In this document: one piece after another, positions 6,626 to 14,548 of the stretch | Numbering within the stretch: position 1 is the first letter of the stretch | Layout of the letters: each line of letters starts with the position of its first letter | Source: Candidatus Halobonum tyrrellensis G22 | GTDB lineage: Archaea > Halobacteriota > Halobacteria > Halobacteriales > Haloferacaceae | Length of the DNA: 40,810 bases | NCBI RefSeq assembly: GCF_000495475.1 | Contig: NZ_ASGZ01000010.1 | Location: forward strand, 1-40,810 | Direction: 5' to 3' | Notes under the pieces: model-generated | The model's input: the letters and a program-made list of their open reading frames with translations, nothing else | What the model was told of the DNA's origin: nothing | Database searches by the model: none | Translations under genes and position numbers: made by a program

Positions 6626-7780
6626 ATGGACCGAGTCGCAGTCGTCGGCGCGTCGATGACCCAGTTCGGGCAGCGCGACGCGTGGATACGCGGACTGCTC
6701 GCGGAGGCGGGGGAGGCGTGCCTCGACGACGCGGGCGTCCCGCCGGACGCCGTCGACCACCTCTACGTCTCGAACATGGCGAGCGGCGAGTTCGAGGGAC
6801 AGACGGGCGTGCCCAACGCGTTGGCCCACGACCTCTCGGCGATCCCCGCCTACACCGCGCGGATCGACCAGACCTCGTCGTCCGGCGGCGCGGGGACGTA
6901 CGCGGCGTGGCAGTCGGTCGCCAGCGGAGCCAGCGAGATGACGCTCCTCGTCGGCGGCGAGAAGATGACCCACCGAAGCACCGCGGAGGCGACGGACGTC
7001 ATCGCGTCGCTCACCCACCCGTGTGAGTACAAACACGGCGTCACGCTCCCCTCGTTCGCGGGGCTGACGGCGCGGCTCTACCTCGACGAGTACGACGCCC
7101 CTCGCGAGAGCCTCGGGAAGGTCGCGGTGAAGAACCACCGCAACGGCGTCGACAACCCCCACGCCCAGTTCCGCAAGGAGGTGAGCTTGGAGGAGGTGCT
7201 GGAGTCGCCCGTCGTCGCGGACCCCCTGCGGCTGTACGACTTCTGCCCCATCACCGACGGGTCGGCGGCGCTGCTGTTCTGCCCGGAGTCGGTCGCCCGC
7301 GAGTGGACCGACGAGTACGCGGTGATCTCGGGTATCGGCGGCGCGACCGACACCCACGTGGTCCACGAGCGGCCCGACCCGACCACGATGCGCGGCGTCG
7401 TCGAGTCGAGCGAGCGGGCGTACGAGATGGCCGGTCTCGGACCCGAGGACGTCGACGTGGCCGAACTCCACGACATGTTCACCATCCTGGAGTTCCTCCA
7501 GTTCGAGGACCTCGGGTTCGCGGAGAAGGGCGAGGGGTGGAAGGCCGTCGAGGAGGGTCGCACCGACCGCGACGGCGAGTTACCCATCAACACCTCCGGC
7601 GGGCTGAAGTCGAAGGGCCACCCGCTGGGTGCGAGCGGCGTCGCGCAGGCGTACGAGGTGTACGAGCAGGTGACCGGCGACGCCGGCGACCGGCAGGTCG
7701 ATGCGGACGTGGGGCTGGCGTGTAACGTCGGCGGGTTCGGCAACTGCGTGACCACGACCATCGTGGAGGCGGCGGAATGA
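6626..7780 (+). CDS. Thiolase-like acyltransferase with Ser at the usual nucleophile
   Basis: The 384-residue protein has the thiolase fold of the SCP2/archaeal acetoacetyl-CoA thiolase type. It starts MDRVAVVGASMTQFG and contains DFCPITDGSAALLFCP, the His-bearing GHPLGASGVAQA near the C-terminus and the final ACNVGGFGN. In archaeal thiolases the nucleophilic cysteine lies in an A-C-A-S/T-G motif near residue 85. Here the equivalent reads T-S-S-S-G (residues 83-87), so no cysteine is present at that point. The protein may therefore catalyse a different acyl reaction or act as a non-thiolytic partner. It overlaps the DUF35-like gene by four bases (ATGA), which matches the known archaeal thiolase/DUF35 pairing. 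Confidence 0.85.
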   Translation: MDRVAVVGASMTQFGQRDAWIRGLLAEAGEACLDDAGVPPDAVDHLYVSNMASGEFEGQTGVPNALAHDLSAIPAYTARIDQTSSSGGAGTYAAWQSVASGASEMTLLVGGEKMTHRSTAEATDVIASLTHPCEYKHGVTLPSFAGLTARLYLDEYDAPRESLGKVAVKNHRNGVDNPHAQFRKEVSLEEVLESPVVADPLRLYDFCPITDGSAALLFCPESVAREWTDEYAVISGIGGATDTHVVHERPDPTTMRGVVESSERAYEMAGLGPEDVDVAELHDMFTILEFLQFEDLGFAEKGEGWKAVEEGRTDRDGELPINTSGGLKSKGHPLGASGVAQAYEVYEQVTGDAGDRQVDADVGLACNVGGFGNCVTTTIVEAAE

Positions 7781-8169
7781 GCGGCACGAACGACCGACCC
7801 GACGACCGCCCGTTCGAGGCGGCGCGCTACCCCGACGGGAGCGTCACCTACCCGCCCCACCCGGTCGGCCCGGACGGCGAGGCGCCCGTCGGCACGGTCG
7901 ACCTCCGCGAGTACGATGCGGAAGTCGTGACGTGGACCACCTCGACGGCGACGCCGCCGGGCGTCCGGGAGCCCAACTCGATCGCGGTCGTCGAGTTCGA
8001 CGTCGATGGACAGCCGGTGCGGGCCATCGGCCAACTCACGACCGACGAGGTGTCGATCGGCGACGCGGTCGAACCGGTGTACTGCGCGGAGTTGCGCGAC
8101 CCCGACGCGGGGATCAGGGAAGCCGAGAGCCAGTCGTGGGACGGCTTCCGGTTCCGCCCCGTGGAGTAG
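7777..8169 (+). CDS. DUF35-type OB-fold protein lacking the zinc ribbon cysteines
   Basis: The 130-residue protein is the usual small partner of archaeal thiolases. In the characterised thiolase/HMG-CoA synthase/DUF35 complex the OB-fold protein shapes a shared CoA site. Here the OB-like strands are visible (GTVDLREYDAEVVTWT, NSIAVVEFDVDGQPVRAIGQL, GDAVEPVYCAELRD). The N-terminal part, RYPDGSVTYPPHPVGPDG, stands where the zinc ribbon CxxC pairs normally lie and contains no cysteine; the protein has only one cysteine. The ATG at 7777 overlaps the thiolase stop, indicating translational coupling. The loss of the ribbon parallels the missing thiolase nucleophile. Confidence 0.78.
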   Translation: MSGTNDRPDDRPFEAARYPDGSVTYPPHPVGPDGEAPVGTVDLREYDAEVVTWTTSTATPPGVREPNSIAVVEFDVDGQPVRAIGQLTTDEVSIGDAVEPVYCAELRDPDAGIREAESQSWDGFRFRPVE

Positions 8170-8193
8170 TCCGCCCGACGCCGGGAGCGCGGC

Positions 8194-9171
8194 TCAGGCT
8201 CCGTCGTCTCGACGGTCGGAATCGTCGACGGCGTCGCGGCCGTCGGCGTCGTCGCCGCTCCCGGCGCTCCCGTCGGTCTCCTCGTCCTCCTCCCCGCCGA
8301 GTTCGCGCTTGATCGAGTCGAGTTCGGCGTCGACGTCGACCTCCGGCGCCTCGTCGTCCCCGTCGTCAGCGTCGTCTCCGGCCGCGTCCGACTCGTCGGC
8401 GTCGCCGTCGGTCACGTCGATGACGACCGCGCCGTCGTCCGCGTCGTCCGACCCGTCGGCGTCGCGGCGCCGGTCCCGGCCCCGTTCCCCGTCGCGCGAG
8501 CGGTTCGTGCGGCGTTCGCGGTCGCGCTCGCGGTCTGCGGTGTCGGTCGCCTCCCCGATGCGGCGGTCGAGTTCGGCGCTCAACTCGCGCACCTCGTCGA
8601 CCAGGTCCCGTGACTCCCCCTCCTCGGGGAGGTCGGTCTCCGCGAGCACGCGCCGGAGCGTCGAGAGCGCGTCGGTGGCGTCCGACGTCGCGCGGGCGCC
8701 GGCGTCCGAGAGCCCGTCGGCGAGTCCGTCGGCCAGCCGCGAGCCGCCCCGGCCGCGTCGGCCGCCGCGGTCGCTCGCGCGGCCGTCGGGGTCGAGACCG
8801 CCAGCCAGTTGGAGGAAGCGCCGCAGGAGTTCGAGCGCCTCGACGGTGGCCTCCAGCGTTGCGACGACCGTCGGGATGGTGTAGTCGCTCGTAAAGCGGA
8901 GCAGGTCGCCCGGACTCGGCGGCCGGGGCGGCAGGGGGAAGCCGTACTCGTCGGGGCGGCGCGGGCCGCGCCGCGGCGCCCGGGGGAAGCGTGGCGGACG
9001 CCGGCGGCGGTCGTCCTCCCCACCGCGGATTCGGTCGCCGCGTCGTCCCGGCTCCCGGTCGCGTTCGGGTGTCCCGCGCTCGTCGCGGAGTTCGTCCCGG
9101 AGGTCACGGAGCGTCGACTCTAGCTCCGCGAGGAGGGTGTCGATGTCGTCGTCGGGGTCACGGCGGCTCAT
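8194..9171 (-). CDS. Disordered acidic/basic protein with one conserved-looking helical segment
   Basis: The 325-residue protein is mostly low-complexity. An N-terminal helix (DDIDTLLAELESTLRDLRDEL, residues about 8-28) is followed by an Arg/Pro-rich linker. A compact segment at about 88-122 (LLRFTSDYTIPTVVATLEAT followed by VEALELLRRFLQ) comes next. A second helical region lies near residues 165-205 (LSTLRRVLAE, LVDEVRELSAELDRR), and the tail is a long Asp/Ser/Glu run. I recall similar uncharacterised haloarchaeal proteins but no function. The alternation of coiled-coil-like helices and charged disorder suggests a scaffold or envelope-associated role, which is inference. It is convergent with the thiolase operon. 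Confidence 0.7.
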   Translation of the reverse strand: MSRRDPDDDIDTLLAELESTLRDLRDELRDERGTPERDREPGRRGDRIRGGEDDRRRRPPRFPRAPRRGPRRPDEYGFPLPPRPPSPGDLLRFTSDYTIPTVVATLEATVEALELLRRFLQLAGGLDPDGRASDRGGRRGRGGSRLADGLADGLSDAGARATSDATDALSTLRRVLAETDLPEEGESRDLVDEVRELSAELDRRIGEATDTADRERDRERRTNRSRDGERGRDRRRDADGSDDADDGAVVIDVTDGDADESDAAGDDADDGDDEAPEVDVDAELDSIKRELGGEEDEETDGSAGSGDDADGRDAVDDSDRRDDGA

Positions 9172-9226
9172 GGGTGACCGTTGTGGCCGCCGGGCGAAAA
9201 ACCTACCCGCGCCCGCGGGCCGGTCG

Positions 9227-10327
9227 CTACCTCGGCGCGGCCCGCTGGTACTGGACGGGCCACTCGACCTCCGCGCCCAGTTCGTGGGCGGCGTGGAGCG
9301 GCCAGTACGGCGAGCGGAGGAACTCCCGCGCCATCAACACCGCGTCGGCGCGGCCGTTCGAGACGATGGCCTCCGCCTGCTGGGGTTCGGTGATGCCGCC
9401 GACGGACCCGACCAGGACGTCCGCGTCTTCCGCCTCGACGTGCTCTTTGATCGTCTCCGCGTACGGAAGCTGATAGTTCGGCCCGGCGTGTGGGAGCTGC
9501 TGGTCGGGCGAGATGCCGCCCGAACTCACGTCGACGAGGTCGGCGCCCGCCTCCGCGAGTAGGGGGGCGAGCCGCGCCGACTGGCCGACGTCCCACGACT
9601 CGCGGTCGTCGAGCCAGTCGGTCGCGGAGATGCGGACGAACACCGGCTTGTCGTCGGGCCACACCGACCGCACCGCGCCCGTCACCTCCCGGAGCAGGCG
9701 CGTGCGGTTCTCGAAGCTCCCGCCGTACTCGTCGTCGCGGTCGTTGGCGACGGGCGAGAGGAACTCGTGGAGGAGGTAGCCGTGGGCGGCGTGTACCTCG
9801 GCCACCTCGAACCCCGCGGCGAGCGCCCGCTCGGCGGCGTCCGCGAAGTCGGCGACCACGTCCTCTATCTCGCCGGTCGAGAGCGCACGCGTCGGCTGCT
9901 CGTCGCCGTCGCGCGGGTACGGCGTCCCGCTGGGTGCGACCGTCTCCCAGCCGCCCTCGTCGACCGGCACTGGGTCGCCACCGTCCCAGGGTCGTCCGGT
10001 CGACGCCTTCCGGCCGGCGTGTGCGAGTTGGATCGCCGGGACCGACCCCTGCGAGCGGACGAAGTCCGCGACCGGCGCGAGGGCGTCCGCCTGCTCGTCG
10101 TTCCAGATACCCAGGTCGTACGGCGTGATCCGCCCCTCGGGGGTGACCGCCGTCGCCTCCGCCATCACGAGTCCCGCGCCGCCGACCGCCCGCGAGCCGA
10201 GGTGGACGAGGTGCCAGTCGGTCGCCAGCCCGTCGGACGAGGAGTACTGGCACATCGGCGACACCATCACGCGGTTCGGTAGCTCCGTCCCGCGGATCGA
10301 CAGCGACGAGAACAACGTATCGACCAT
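9227..10327 (-). CDS. Old yellow enzyme family NADH:flavin oxidoreductase (YqjM-like)
   Basis: The 366-residue FMN-dependent ene-reductase has a TIM barrel of the YqjM/thermophilic-like subclass. That subclass is marked by Cys26 and Tyr28 in SPMCQYSS, which tune the flavin and contact substrate, and by the His pair H179/H182 in HAAHGYLLHEFLSP, which binds the carbonyl of enones. The phosphate-binding end is seen in VGSVGGI and RADAVLMAREFL. It reduces activated C=C bonds; the natural substrate is unknown and may be electrophilic stress products. I use the ATG at 10327; extra upstream residues to 10438 are Arg/Gly-rich. A weak TATA (CATTTACTC on the minus strand) lies near 10355. The gene is divergent from the microprotein at 10487. 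Confidence 0.92.
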   Translation of the reverse strand: MVDTLFSSLSIRGTELPNRVMVSPMCQYSSSDGLATDWHLVHLGSRAVGGAGLVMAEATAVTPEGRITPYDLGIWNDEQADALAPVADFVRSQGSVPAIQLAHAGRKASTGRPWDGGDPVPVDEGGWETVAPSGTPYPRDGDEQPTRALSTGEIEDVVADFADAAERALAAGFEVAEVHAAHGYLLHEFLSPVANDRDDEYGGSFENRTRLLREVTGAVRSVWPDDKPVFVRISATDWLDDRESWDVGQSARLAPLLAEAGADLVDVSSGGISPDQQLPHAGPNYQLPYAETIKEHVEAEDADVLVGSVGGITEPQQAEAIVSNGRADAVLMAREFLRSPYWPLHAAHELGAEVEWPVQYQRAAPR

Positions 10328-10437
10328 GTGGCTCCGAGGGTCGCGGCGAGTAAATGGTCGTTGCCGGGCGACGACTTTGCCCCCTTCCGGGACGCGCCTC
10401 CGCCCCCCGCGTCGCCATAACTGTCGCCCGGGAGTCA

Positions 10438-10453
10438 TTTAGGCAGACCAAAA
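10438..10453. promoter_or_regulatory. DtxR-like half-perfect inverted repeat, upstream site
   Basis: TTTAGG-CAGA-CCAAAA has the same 6-4-6 architecture as the downstream site, with one mismatch between the arms. It sits just before the TATA box of the microprotein gene. I read it as a second, weaker site for the same regulator. Confidence 0.4.
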
Positions 10454-10461
10454 GGTATAAG
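10454..10461 (+). promoter_or_regulatory. TATA box of the microprotein gene
   Basis: GGTATAAG is placed 26-33 bases before the ATG at 10487. It is flanked on both sides by 16-bp inverted repeats, so regulator binding would block TBP/TFB access or RNA polymerase. Confidence 0.55.
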
Positions 10462-10463
10462 CG

Positions 10464-10479
10464 ATTAGGTTGGCCTAAT
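10464..10479. promoter_or_regulatory. DtxR/SirR-like operator
   Basis: ATTAGG-TTGG-CCTAAT is a perfect 6-bp-arm inverted repeat lying between the TATA box and the predicted start site. It resembles the TTAGG...CCTAA core of DtxR/IdeR-family (iron or manganese) operators, which in haloarchaea are read by Idr1/Idr2/SirR-type repressors. Identity of the regulator is inference. Confidence 0.55.
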
Positions 10480-10486
10480 TCGGGTG

Positions 10487-10627
10487 ATGGCAGCCACGCA
10501 CGCCACCGACGAGGAGAGCCCGGCCGTCTCCGCCCACCGGACCTCGCCCGAGCGGACCGTGTTCACCGAGGACGGCAACGCCGACGGCTGGATCTCGACC
10601 GACCACACCGTCGTGCTCGTCGAGTAA
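10487..10627 (+). CDS. 46-residue microprotein (probably DUF7331 family)
   Basis: This short gene reads MAATHATDEESPAV, then RTVFTEDGNADGWISTD, and ends HTVVLVE before the TAA at 10625-10627. The central EDGN-DGWI-TD motif is one I associate with a conserved family of haloarchaeal small proteins (DUF7331, from memory). It is acidic with no cysteines and no membrane segment; function is unknown. A TATA box at 10454-10461 and two DtxR-like sites make the start secure and suggest metal-responsive control. Its neighbours are the old yellow enzyme (divergent) and DpsA ferritin (convergent). Confidence 0.8.
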   Translation: MAATHATDEESPAVSAHRTSPERTVFTEDGNADGWISTDHTVVLVE

Positions 10628-10766
10628 CGAGCAACGGTCGGCGTCGACCCGCGCTCCCGCCGGTCGTCGTCTACGCGACCCAGCCGCGGCTCGCGAGTCG
10701 GTCGTCGAAAGAAGTCGGATTCTCCGTCCCGTTCGTCGCGCCGAGCGCCGAGTTCGAGTGGTACGC

Positions 10767-11318
10767 TTACCGGTCGAGCGCGCCCTCGAAGACGAGGCTG
10801 TCGTCCTCGAGGTAGTGCTCGATGTGGTGGGCGTCCTCTTCGACGTGGACGAGGTTCTCGCGGAGGATCTCCGCCGAAGTGGGGTCGCCGAGGTTGTCGC
10901 ACAACTCGACGTGCTCGCGGAGCGCCTCGATGATGTCGCCGTACATCTCGGCGTCGTGGCGGAACGAGGTGCGGATGTCGTACACGTCCTCGTCCTCGGG
11001 TTCGACGGGCGACGCCTCCTGGAGCGCGGCGGGACTGGCGTGCGGGACGCCGCCGATGGCCTGAACGCGCTCGGCGAGTTCGTCGGCGAACTCCTCGGCG
11101 TGTTCGGCCGCCTCGTCGAGGAACAGGTGAACGTCGCGGAACTCCGCGCCCTCGACGTTCCAGTGGTGCTTCCGCAGTTGGTGGTAGAGGACGTACGTCG
11201 CCGCCAGGTCGCTGTTGAGCGCGTCGACGACCTGCTCCGCGCGCTCGGCGTCGATCCGGAGCGTCTCGCTACCCGTCACTTCGCCCGCCTGTTTACGTAC
11301 CTCTCGTTGGGTGCTCAT
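10767..11318 (-). CDS. dpsA: DpsA, DNA-protecting iron-storing ferritin
   Basis: The 183-residue product matches haloarchaeal DpsA in length. It forms a dodecameric shell that oxidises Fe(II) with peroxide and stores the mineral, protecting DNA. The ferroxidase segment is visible: YHQLRKHHWNVEG (residues 45-57) followed by FRDVHLFLDEAAEHAEEFADEL (from residue 60). The C-terminal helix carries ENLVHVEEDAHHIEHYLEDD. I set the start at the ATG at 11318 because a strong TATA box lies about 27 bases upstream and the longer frame runs antisense through the next gene. It is convergent with the iron-regulator-like microprotein locus. Confidence 0.95.
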   Translation of the reverse strand: MSTQREVRKQAGEVTGSETLRIDAERAEQVVDALNSDLAATYVLYHQLRKHHWNVEGAEFRDVHLFLDEAAEHAEEFADELAERVQAIGGVPHASPAALQEASPVEPEDEDVYDIRTSFRHDAEMYGDIIEALREHVELCDNLGDPTSAEILRENLVHVEEDAHHIEHYLEDDSLVFEGALDR

Positions 11319-11343
11319 CGTACTTCGTAGTTGGAGGTCTGAC

Positions 11344-11351
11344 CACTTAAA
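11344..11351 (-). promoter_or_regulatory. TATA box of dpsA, with adjacent small palindrome
   Basis: The minus strand reads TTTAAGTG 26-33 bases before the dpsA ATG. The nine bases GGTCAGACC at 11336-11344, a palindrome around one base, overlap the downstream edge of the TATA and reach toward the start site. They could be an operator half, though the evidence is thin. Confidence 0.5.
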
Positions 11352-11583
11352 CCTACTGACTTGAAAAGTATTCTTTCGGTATCCCAAAATCACCTTCCGC
11401 TTCCGGGCGTTCCGGTTGGTCGGGGGCGGCCGTGGGTCGTCGGCGCGAGGAACGCTTCCACCCGCGAGCGCTCCCTGCCCGCACGCGGACCGGTGTGGAA
11501 CACGCCGACCCGTCGCCGACCGAAGGCGGCACGGACCGTGAGAGATGGAAACGCTCTTGGAGCCGACACGCCGACTCACGGGT

Positions 11584-13173
11584 ATGAGCGACGACGACCC
11601 CGACAACGACGGGTCCGCGGAGACGGGCGCCGACGGAGCCGAACCCGAGGGGAGCGAGGAGACCGAACGCGACGGGTCCGAGACGCCCGCCGACGAGGGG
11701 TCGGCCGACGGCGCCGACGCGGGCGAGGAGTCGTCGACCGAGACCGACGAGGTGGAGTCGGAGACCGACGAACCGATCGAGGACGCCCCGGCGGACGACG
11801 GCGAGGGGTCCTCGACCGACGGCGAGGACTCCTCGACCGACGACGACGACGAGACCACGGAGACCGACGACGCCGCGGACGAGGGCGAACCGGAGGCGGA
11901 GACGGAGGGCGACGTACCTGCCGTCTCGGCGGAGGAGTTGAACGCCCGCCTCGACGAGATCGAGACGGAGTTGGACGGGGCGGAGACGGAGGCGGACCTC
12001 GACCGCGTCGACGCGCAACTCGACGAGTTCGAGGCGGACGTCGAGGCCGCGACCCTGCCCGAACCCGAGGAGGGTGACGACGACGACGACGAGGAGGACG
12101 CGGTCGACCCGCGCGAGGAACTCGAATCGCGCATCTCCGACCTCCGCGACGAGGTGGAGGAGAAGCGCGGCCCGTACGCCGAGGAGGTCGTGACCGACGT
12201 CGAGGAGGCGCAGTCGACGCTCCGGGACACCCGGTGGACCGAACGGGGGCTGACCGAACTCGCCGCGCCGGTCGCGTCGTTCCTCGAGGACGTGAACGAC
12301 GCGCTCGGGACGAACCTCCAGCAGACGGGGTCGAACCCCGAGGGGCTGGCCTCGGACCTCGACGGCGCCGTCGAGGCGGTCGAGTCGCGCGACCTCGACC
12401 CCGACGAGGACGACGAGACCATCCGAGCGCTGTTGGAGGCGACCGACGCGCTCGCGAGCGGGCTCGACGACGCCCAGGAGTGGGACGACCTCGAAACCCA
12501 CGAGAAACTGGAGGCGCAGGGCTACTACGACTGTCTCGGCCACTACAAGGACTTCCCGCCCGAGTGGGCCGCGATGAAGGAGTGGGAGCAGCGCGGCAAC
12601 GTGGAGATGGTGCTGCTCGCGCTGGAGTCGCTCCAGTCGGATTTCATGGAGCGGCACGCGATGGAGACGCTCGTTCGGATGAACGACCAGGCGGCGTTCG
12701 ACGAGATGCACCAGCGCGCGAACAAGCGCGACAAGCCCGCAATCGAGGCGCTCGGGACGATGGCGGCCGACGACGCCGTCGAGACGCTGGTCGAGTACGT
12801 CGACGCCGACTCCGACCCCGCGCTCCAGAAGGTGACGTTCAAGGCGCTGGGTCGGATCGGCCACCCCGACGCGGTCCAGCCGCTGGCGAACAAACTCGTC
12901 ATGGACGACGACAACGTCCGCCCGATCGCCGCCCGCGCGCTGGGTCTCATCGGCGACACCCGGGCGGTCGGCCCGCTGGTCGACACGCTCGAAAACGACG
13001 ACAGCGACAACGTCCGCGCGGCGGCGGCGTGGGCGCTCCGCCAGATCGGCACCGAGGAGGCGCTGAAGGCGGCGGCCGCCCACGCCGACGACCGCTCGTT
13101 CATCGTCCAGTCGGAGGCCGACAAAGCGGGCGACGCGCTCGCGGACGGGGAAGCCGAGGCGACGACGGCGTAG
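11584..13173 (+). CDS. HEAT-repeat protein with long acidic N-terminus
   Basis: The 529-residue protein has two halves. Residues 1 to about 115 are a disordered Asp/Glu/Ser/Thr stretch. Residues 115-300 form charged helices that look coiled-coil (LNARLDEIETELDGAETEAD, LESRISDLRDEVEEKRGPYA). The C-terminal ~170 residues are HEAT repeats of the PBS-lyase type: DKPAIEALGTMAADDAVETLV, PALQKVTFKALGRIGHPDAV, VRPIAARALGLIGDTRAVGPL and VRAAAAWALRQIGTEEALK. Such repeats bind other proteins; no enzymatic domain is visible. The ATG at 11584 is chosen over the one at 11545 because it begins the acidic MSDDDPDNDGS typical of the family style. It is divergent from dpsA with 265 bases between. Confidence 0.82.
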   Translation: MSDDDPDNDGSAETGADGAEPEGSEETERDGSETPADEGSADGADAGEESSTETDEVESETDEPIEDAPADDGEGSSTDGEDSSTDDDDETTETDDAADEGEPEAETEGDVPAVSAEELNARLDEIETELDGAETEADLDRVDAQLDEFEADVEAATLPEPEEGDDDDDEEDAVDPREELESRISDLRDEVEEKRGPYAEEVVTDVEEAQSTLRDTRWTERGLTELAAPVASFLEDVNDALGTNLQQTGSNPEGLASDLDGAVEAVESRDLDPDEDDETIRALLEATDALASGLDDAQEWDDLETHEKLEAQGYYDCLGHYKDFPPEWAAMKEWEQRGNVEMVLLALESLQSDFMERHAMETLVRMNDQAAFDEMHQRANKRDKPAIEALGTMAADDAVETLVEYVDADSDPALQKVTFKALGRIGHPDAVQPLANKLVMDDDNVRPIAARALGLIGDTRAVGPLVDTLENDDSDNVRAAAAWALRQIGTEEALKAAAAHADDRSFIVQSEADKAGDALADGEAEATTA

Positions 13174-13227
13174 AGAACGTAAAGAGAAGGAGTCGAACGG
13201 GTATCCCGTTCCCGTCTGTTTTCCCGT

Positions 13228-14490
13228 CTACTCGTCGCTCTCCGAGCCGTCCGCGTCGTCGGGCAGGCTCACCGTGATGGTGTGTTCGCCGGGACCGTAC
13301 GTCTCGGTCGTCGCGTCGAGCAGTTCCTGCTGATCGACGGTGCCCATCGAGAACTCCTCGCCGGGCATCGAGTAGGTCACCAGCGAGAGCGTGACGTTCT
13401 CGCCGTCGGCGACGGTGAAGGTGACCGACGCCGTGCCGTCGTCGTGTTCGGTGATGTGGCCGTAGTCGACGGCCGACCGGATGGACTCGTTGGGCCAGGC
13501 GGTGTCCTTCTCGGTGATGCCCTCCTCGGCCGACCCGAACGCGAAGCGCATGAGACGGTCCTCCCCCGCGTACAGACGGTCGGTGCTCAGGTTCTCGATC
13601 GGGTCGCCGGCGACGAAGTCGACCTGGTAGGTGGTCGTGTCGAACACCTCACCCTCGATGGCGTTGCCGCGGAGGGTGGTGTTCGTGGTGCCGTCGAGGT
13701 AGACCGACGGGAAGGACGGCTGGTCGCTCTCTACGGTGTTGTTCGCGAACAGCGTGTCGCGCGCGTCCACTATCTCGACCACCCCGTACGACCCGCCGAA
13801 GTTGGGTGCGGTGAACGAGCCGTCGACCACACGGTTGCCGACGCCGGAGACCCGCACCGCGGGCCAGCCGTCGGAGGTGACGTTCTCGACGAGGTTGCCG
13901 TCACCGTCGACCGACAGCGCCAGATACTCCGTGCCGCCCGTCCGCGAGTCGACGACCCGGTTGTCGTCGCCGGTCACGACGAGCGTACCGATCGATGAGT
14001 TCCCGACCACGTTGTCGTCGCCGTCGACGGTGACGTACGCGGAGTTGAGACCGCCGCCGGGACCGTACGCAGTCACGTTCAGCAGGCTCCCGTCGGAGAC
14101 GTCGAACGCGACGTTCGGGTCGGTGTTGTCGTACGTGACGACCGCACGGAGGTCGCGGACGGTGACGTTCGTGAGCGAGTCGGCCCCGCCCGCCACGACG
14201 GTGCTCGACCCGCTCTCGACGGTGTGACCGTTCCCGTCGAGTGTCACGTCGCTCGCGGTGATCCGGATGCAGGCGGGCGCGTCGGGGTCGGACGACGAGA
14301 GGTCGCCCGTCAGTTCGTACGCGCCTGCCGAGTCGAGGACGGTACAGCTGTTCACCTGTGTCGTCTCCGCGCTGACGGTCCCCACCGCCGCGAGGCTCGC
14401 GCCCGCGGCGACCGTCGACGCGACGAGGAGCGCCGTCACCGCGACGGCGAGGACCCCGCGTCCGTCCGTTGGATTGGTGTTGAGTGCCAT
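13228..14490 (-). CDS. Secreted right-handed beta-helix (NosD-like) protein
   Basis: The 420-residue protein begins with a signal peptide: GRGVLAVAVTALLVASTVAA, hydrophobic to about residue 38, with probable cleavage after SA near 41. Residues 75-290 are short repeats of the parallel beta-helix type: DVTLDGNGHTVES, TNVTVRDLRAV, DGDDNVVGNSS, TGDDNRVVDSRT, DGDGNLVENVT, SGVGNRVVDGSF and TNTTLRGNAIEG. The repeated DN-V pattern resembles NosD/CASH-domain carbohydrate-binding or hydrolysing proteins. A beta-sandwich-like region follows (SVTFTVADGENVTLSLVTYS) and an acidic tail. Cysteines at about residues 49 and 74 could pair. No C-terminal sorting signal is seen. An unusual repeat cluster lies upstream at 14549-14630. 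Confidence 0.8.
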   Translation of the reverse strand: MALNTNPTDGRGVLAVAVTALLVASTVAAGASLAAVGTVSAETTQVNSCTVLDSAGAYELTGDLSSSDPDAPACIRITASDVTLDGNGHTVESGSSTVVAGGADSLTNVTVRDLRAVVTYDNTDPNVAFDVSDGSLLNVTAYGPGGGLNSAYVTVDGDDNVVGNSSIGTLVVTGDDNRVVDSRTGGTEYLALSVDGDGNLVENVTSDGWPAVRVSGVGNRVVDGSFTAPNFGGSYGVVEIVDARDTLFANNTVESDQPSFPSVYLDGTTNTTLRGNAIEGEVFDTTTYQVDFVAGDPIENLSTDRLYAGEDRLMRFAFGSAEEGITEKDTAWPNESIRSAVDYGHITEHDDGTASVTFTVADGENVTLSLVTYSMPGEEFSMGTVDQQELLDATTETYGPGEHTITVSLPDDADGSESDE

Positions 14491-14516
14491 CCGAGCGGCG
14501 AATCAGACGACTCGTT

Positions 14517-14525
14517 GATAAGATG
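14517..14525 (-). promoter_or_regulatory. TATA-like element of the beta-helix gene
   Basis: The minus strand reads CTTATCAAC about 27-35 bases before the ATG at 14490. This fits a leaderless or nearly leaderless transcript. Confidence 0.45.
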
Positions 14526-14548
14526 ACCGGATCGTTTTCGGGACGATA

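Noticed and set aside
10767-12422. 551-residue minus-strand frame continuing upstream of DpsA
   Set aside because: The added N-terminal part is a serine-rich antisense reading of the acidic arm of the HEAT-repeat gene; DpsA has its own TATA box and normal length from 11318.
11353-13083. 576-residue minus-strand frame opposite the HEAT gene
   Set aside because: Leu/Val/Arg-rich antisense mirror of an acidic gene, a common artefact in haloarchaeal DNA.
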